Origin: Hoskinsella mucinilytica
GTDB taxonomy: Bacteria; Bacillota_I; Bacilli_A; Erysipelotrichales; Erysipelotrichaceae
Direction: 5' to 3'
DNA: 52,126 nucleotides
Assembly: GCF_045223415.1 (NCBI RefSeq)
Contig: NZ_JBEQZJ010000029.1
Span: 1 to 52,126, forward strand
In this document: piece after piece, positions 48,872 through 52,126 of the stretch
Numbering within the stretch: the first letter of the stretch is position 1
Layout of the letters: each line of letters begins with the position of its first letter
Translations under genes and position numbers: made by a program
The notes under the pieces: model-generated
What the model was told of the DNA's origin: nothing
What the model saw: only the letters and a program-made list of their open reading frames with translations
Databases searched by the model: none

Positions 48872-48935
48872 TAAATGTGATTTGAAACTGGATAAATGAT
48901 AAAGATATGACTATCATCAAAGGAGAAGAAGTTAT

Positions 48936-49916
48936 ATGAAAATTTTTGTTTATGGTTATCGTAATGAAGAAGCTTCTTATTTTCAACAATGTCAAAAGGA
49001 CTTTGATTTGCAATTGGGTTATTGTTATGATAAAGCAACTTTAGAGAATGCTCACTTGGCACAAGGGTATTCATGTATTAGTATACTATCTACTCCTATG
49101 CCAAAGGAATTGATAGCACGATTTTATCAGTTAGGGGTGCGATACATATCGACTCGTACGGTTGGCTATGACCATATCGATATGGAGGCGTCGAAACAAA
49201 TCGGTATGCATGTCGGTAATGCAACTTATGCTCCAGAGAGTGTTGCGGATTATACCATCATGCTTATATTAATGTCATTGAGAAAAATGAAATTGATCAT
49301 GAAAAGTGCAGAAGTGCAAGATTATTCATTTGACGGTGTTCAAGGCCGAAATCTGAAAGGAAAAACACTTGGTGTTATCGGAACAGGGAATATTGGTCAA
49401 ACCCTTATCCGACATATTGTAGGATTCGATTGTAAGATTCTAGCATATAATCGTCATATCAAAGAAGAAATTAGTGATTTGGTGACCTATGTCGATTTGG
49501 ACACTTTATATAAAGAAAGTGATATCATAACCCTTCATCTCCCGCTGACAAAAGAAAATTGGCATATGATCGATCGTACTGCAATAAATAAAATGAAAGA
49601 TGGTGTGTTGATCATCAATACCTCAAGAGGATCTTTGATAGATAATGAAGCTTTGATAGATGCAATTGAAACAGGTAAGGTAGCAGGTGCAGCACTCGAT
49701 GTTGTAGAAGGAGAAACTGGAATATATTACAACGATAAAAAAGCGACAGTTTTACCACAAAGAAATATGGCGATTTTGAATGCATTTCCAAATGTTATCC
49801 TTTCTCCACATATGGCATTTTTAACAGATGATAGTAATAAAGATATGGTATATCACTCTATGGAAAGCTGTGTTGCTTTCATGAAGGGTGAAACTGACCC
49901 TTGGAGAATTATTTGA
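48936..49916 (+). CDS. D-lactate dehydrogenase / D-2-hydroxyacid dehydrogenase
   Basis: 326 residues. The NAD-binding 'GVIGTGNIGQTLI' spans residues 147-159. The catalytic residues Arg231 ('INTSRGSLID'), Glu260 ('DVVEGE') and His292 ('LSPHMAF') are present. The N-terminal 'YISTRTVGYDHIDMEASKQIG' is close to fermentative D-LDH and to VanH. With no vanA or vanX nearby, D-lactate formation from pyruvate is the simplest role, a further NADH sink beside butyrate. AAAGGAG lies nine bases before the ATG. It is monocistronic between two terminators; no Rex box was found before it. Confidence 0.88.
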   Translation: MKIFVYGYRNEEASYFQQCQKDFDLQLGYCYDKATLENAHLAQGYSCISILSTPMPKELIARFYQLGVRYISTRTVGYDHIDMEASKQIGMHVGNATYAPESVADYTIMLILMSLRKMKLIMKSAEVQDYSFDGVQGRNLKGKTLGVIGTGNIGQTLIRHIVGFDCKILAYNRHIKEEISDLVTYVDLDTLYKESDIITLHLPLTKENWHMIDRTAINKMKDGVLIINTSRGSLIDNEALIDAIETGKVAGAALDVVEGETGIYYNDKKATVLPQRNMAILNAFPNVILSPHMAFLTDDSNKDMVYHSMESCVAFMKGETDPWRII

Positions 49917-49925
49917 TTATGTAAG

Positions 49926-49953
49926 AGATTGTGAAATATGCAATCTTTTTTTT
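49926..49953 (+). terminator. Terminator of the D-lactate dehydrogenase gene
   Basis: AGATTG / CAATCT stem, nine-base loop, then TTTTTTTT. Confidence 0.7.
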
Positions 49954-50051
49954 AAGAAAATGAATATCACCAAACAATCCGATAGGTTAATTAAATTGAT
50001 TTTTTATAACTACAAATAAAAGGTAAAAATCAAAGTCTCCTTTTTTTCTTG

Positions 50052-50080
50052 TTGATTTCATACAAACGCTATGTTACACT
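50052..50080 (+). promoter_or_regulatory. Promoter of marR-MATE
   Basis: TTGATT (50052-50057), 17 bases, TACACT (50075-50080). Confidence 0.6.
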
Positions 50081-50087
50081 AAAAAAG

Positions 50088-50101
50088 GTTCACAAGTAAA
50101 C
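50088..50101. promoter_or_regulatory. Candidate MarR operator
   Basis: GTTCAC-AA-GTAAAC is a near-perfect palindrome (five of six pairs) right at the predicted transcription start of the marR-MATE unit, suggesting autoregulation. Confidence 0.45.
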
Positions 50102-50121
50102 TAATTGAAAGGGTGATGAAG

Positions 50122-50583
50122 ATGATGAATGTGGAGGGGATGTTGAAGCAATATGCATCCATACGTAGAGCATATGCTAAATATTTGTGTCATTCATTTA
50201 AAAATGAGAATTTTTCGCCAAGTGAAATTGATATTTTGATTTTTTTATTCAACAATCCTTCTATCAATACAAGCAAAGATTTGAAGGTTTGTTTAGGTGT
50301 TTCTAAAAGTCTTGTGTGTCGAAGTGTAGAAACTCTGTTACAAAGGGGTTTACTTCATATGGAAGAAGATCAGAAAGATCGCCGTATGCAAAGATTGACC
50401 ATTACTGAACAGGCGTATCCAATCATAATGGAAATCAAACAATGTCGTGATAGCTTTACAGAATATGTCATGAAAGATGTGAGTGATGATGAATTAGAGT
50501 TGATTGAAAAGATAATGAAAAAAATCAATCTAAATATTGATATGGTAGTGAGAGGAGAAATGAAAAATGAAAATGTCAAATGA
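50122..50583 (+). CDS. MarR family transcriptional regulator
   Basis: About 153 residues with a winged helix-turn-helix. The recognition region is 'INTSKDLKVCLGVSKSLVCRSVETLLQRGLLHMEEDQKDRRMQRLTITEQA', with the Asp-x-Arg wing typical of MarR. It overlaps the downstream MATE gene by 17 bases, so both are made together, and it most likely represses them until a ligand binds. The start is uncertain among 50113 (GTG), 50116, 50122 and 50125; GAAAGGG spacing favours 50122. Inducing ligand unknown. Confidence 0.88.
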   Translation: MMNVEGMLKQYASIRRAYAKYLCHSFKNENFSPSEIDILIFLFNNPSINTSKDLKVCLGVSKSLVCRSVETLLQRGLLHMEEDQKDRRMQRLTITEQAYPIIMEIKQCRDSFTEYVMKDVSDDELELIEKIMKKINLNIDMVVRGEMKNENVK

Positions 50584-51958
50584 GGTAGATTTAGGAAAGG
50601 AACCGATAGGAAAGCTTTTGTTTATGCTTGCAGTGCCAGCAATCGCTTCTCAAGTTGTCAATGCGCTATATAATATGGTTGATAGAATGTACATAGGACA
50701 TATTGCAGATGTCGGTGCAACTGCACTTACCGGTGTAGGGGTTTGTTTTCCTATTATCATGATCGTATCAGCGTTTGCGGCATTGGTCAGTATGGGTGGT
50801 GCACCGAGAGCGAGTATTATGATGGGACAAAAAGATAATAAAGGTGCAGAAAAAATATTAGGGAACTGTTTTAGTGCCTTGGTCATTACCGCTATTGTAT
50901 TGACTGTAGTAGTGCTTGTATTTCAACAACCATTGTTGATGATGTTTGGGGCAAGTGAAAATACATTGCCGTTTGCAGAACGCTATTTATTCATCTATGC
51001 AATCGGTACATTGTTTGTTCAGCTGACTTTGGGGATGAATGCGTTTGTATCAGCACAAGGGTTTTCTAAGATTAGTATGATGACGGTTGTTATAGGTGCC
51101 ATTACAAATATTATTTTAGACCCTATTTTAATTTTTATGTTAGATATGGGGGTCCAAGGTGCGGCGCTTGCTACGGTGCTTTCACAAGCAGTTAGTGCTA
51201 TTTGGGTGTTGAAGTTTTTAACTGGAAAGCAAACAATGATTCGATTGAAAAAAGAAAATTTCAAAATCGATACATCAATTTTATTACCGTCTATGGCGCT
51301 AGGCATAGCTCCCTTTATTATGCAGGCAACAGAAAGTTTACTCGTATTATGCTTCAATTCCTCTTTGTTGAATTATGGAGGCGATCTTGCTGTAGGAGCT
51401 ATGACCATTTTATCAAGTGTAATGCAATTTGCGATGCTTCCATTACAAGGCTTTACACAAGGAGGGCAACCAATCATCAGTTATAACTATGGTGCCAATG
51501 ATCCGCTACGTGTAAAAAAGGCATTTAAGTTATTATTGTGTTGTTGTTTAGCATATTCTGCTATTCTTTGGGCTTTGGCAGAATTTGTGCCACAAATGTT
51601 TATTGCAATTTTCACTAATGATCCGGCATTAGAAGAAATCACGATGTGGGCATTGAGAGTATATATGGGAGGCTGTTTGCTATTTGGGGCACAAATTGCA
51701 TGTCAACAAACCTTTATTGCCTTAGGTAATGCAAAAACTTCAGCGTTTTTGGCGATGTTTCGTAAAATTATCGTTTTGATTCCTTTGATTTACATATTGC
51801 CTATGTTCATCGAAGATAAAGTGTTTGCAGTTTTTCTTGCAGAACCAATTGCCGATATTCTTGCGGTATGCACTACTGTGACACTGTTTATTCTTGAATT
51901 TAAAAAATTAATGAAGAAAATGTATCGTAAAAAAGATGTAATAGAACAAAGCAATTAG
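50567..51958 (+). CDS. MATE family efflux transporter
   Basis: 463 residues and 12 hydrophobic helices in two MatE halves. The first begins 'LGKEPIGKLLFMLAVPAIASQVVNALYNMVDRMYIGHI', the standard MATE opening, and the second has 'LPLQGFTQGGQPIISYNYGA'. It exports cationic drugs or metabolites using a sodium or proton gradient. The start overlaps the end of marR and follows GAGGAG by nine bases. A strong terminator follows. Substrate unknown. Confidence 0.93.
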   Translation: MKMSNEVDLGKEPIGKLLFMLAVPAIASQVVNALYNMVDRMYIGHIADVGATALTGVGVCFPIIMIVSAFAALVSMGGAPRASIMMGQKDNKGAEKILGNCFSALVITAIVLTVVVLVFQQPLLMMFGASENTLPFAERYLFIYAIGTLFVQLTLGMNAFVSAQGFSKISMMTVVIGAITNIILDPILIFMLDMGVQGAALATVLSQAVSAIWVLKFLTGKQTMIRLKKENFKIDTSILLPSMALGIAPFIMQATESLLVLCFNSSLLNYGGDLAVGAMTILSSVMQFAMLPLQGFTQGGQPIISYNYGANDPLRVKKAFKLLLCCCLAYSAILWALAEFVPQMFIAIFTNDPALEEITMWALRVYMGGCLLFGAQIACQQTFIALGNAKTSAFLAMFRKIIVLIPLIYILPMFIEDKVFAVFLAEPIADILAVCTTVTLFILEFKKLMKKMYRKKDVIEQSN

Positions 51959-51973
51959 TAAACTATTAAGGTT

Positions 51974-52016
51974 GCGCAGAAAAAGCCGTTCCTAAGCTGT
52001 ATTCTGCGCTTTTTTT
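51974..52016 (+). terminator. Terminator of marR-MATE
   Basis: GCGCAGAA / TTCTGCGC stem with a 20-base loop followed by TTTTTTT. Confidence 0.82.
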
Positions 52017-52066
52017 GTATTTGTAAGAAACGTATGGTAAAAAAATAAAAAAAATTTAAAAAAGCG

Positions 52067-52095
52067 TTGACAGGAAGAAGTATGTTTGGTATTAT
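52067..52095 (+). promoter_or_regulatory. Strong promoter at right edge, probably of a stable-RNA operon
   Basis: TTGACA (52067-52072), 17 bases, TATTAT (52090-52095), preceded by an A/T-tract UP-like element (52036-52063). That element repeats the one before tRNA-Leu. The GC-richer transcript start (GAGCGCTGAACGAGGCGC) and absence of a ribosome-binding site suggest an rRNA or tRNA leader. Confidence 0.6.
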
Positions 52096-52126
52096 ATACG
52101 AGCGCTGAACGAGGCGCAAGAGAAAT

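Noticed and set aside
48936..49916. VanH as part of a vancomycin-resistance cluster
   Set aside because: The protein resembles VanH, but no vanA/B-type ligase, vanX or vanRS gene is nearby; a fermentative D-lactate dehydrogenase is more likely.
50088..50101. TTCACAA as a Rex half-site before marR
   Set aside because: The second half is missing and the motif is part of a better 14-bp palindrome suited to MarR.
1..52126. Mobile elements, prophage or CRISPR arrays
   Set aside because: No transposase, integrase, capsid or cas-like protein and no regularly spaced direct repeats were seen anywhere in the window.

Overview
The window is low-GC Firmicutes DNA with strong AGGAGG-type ribosome-binding sites, short intergenic gaps and many hairpin-plus-T-run terminators. 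The gene set suggests an anaerobic, gut-type, butyrate-forming and hydrogen-evolving bacterium: two feoAB iron-uptake loci, a full acetyl-CoA to butyryl-CoA pathway, a Bcd-EtfAB complex, a group-B-like [FeFe] hydrogenase and a T-box-controlled arginine operon. The best guess is an Erysipelotrichia-like lineage, by inference only; no rRNA gene lies inside the window. There are no transposases, phage genes or CRISPR arrays, and the region looks like ordinary chromosomal backbone.

Layout. 1-3339: end of an unknown gene, then a feoA-feoA-feoB-(small Cys-rich membrane protein) operon behind a promoter with two DtxR-like palindromes. 3379-9758: AIM24-like protein (minus strand), Gfo/Idh/MocA oxidoreductase, metY-metA, an iron-sulfur aldo/keto reductase and a membrane diguanylate cyclase. 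9855-12186: a second, divergent feoA-feoB pair. 12439-15276: a DUF969-DUF979-pcp-GyrI-like operon. 15336-24661: the butyrate block, with two tandem thiolases on the minus strand divergent from bcd-etfB-etfA, then hbd, crt and a CoA-transferase. 24662-25069: an unrecognised, well-bounded structured RNA candidate of about 250 nt. 25070-31736: ltaE-HAD-XRE/TPR regulator, MFS transporter, Nudix, esterase, YhhN-type membrane protein and a glutaredoxin-like protein. 31767-32948: an orphan ATP-grasp enzyme (minus strand). 33074-41767: arginine T-box followed by argG-GNAT-argH-C-J-B-D-F. 41887-51958: redox lipoprotein, xpt, EamA transporter, [FeFe] hydrogenase, yneF, GT51 transglycosylase, NSS transporter, tRNA-Leu(CAA), D-lactate dehydrogenase and marR-MATE. 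The last 60 bases carry a strong A-tract promoter that probably drives an rRNA or tRNA operon just outside the window.

How it fits together. Thiolase, Hbd, Crt, Bcd-EtfAB and the CoA-transferase make a closed route from acetyl-CoA to butyrate that re-oxidises NADH; the hydrogenase and D-lactate dehydrogenase are further electron sinks. Candidate operators of the NADH-sensing repressor Rex (18 bp, TTGTKAA-N4-TTMACAA type) lie upstream of both thiolases, bcd and the hydrogenase, so these genes look like one redox regulon. MetA has the residue pattern of an acetyltransferase, which matches the O-acetylhomoserine-dependent MetY beside it. The arginine operon is complete from glutamate to arginine, with ArgJ recycling the acetyl group.
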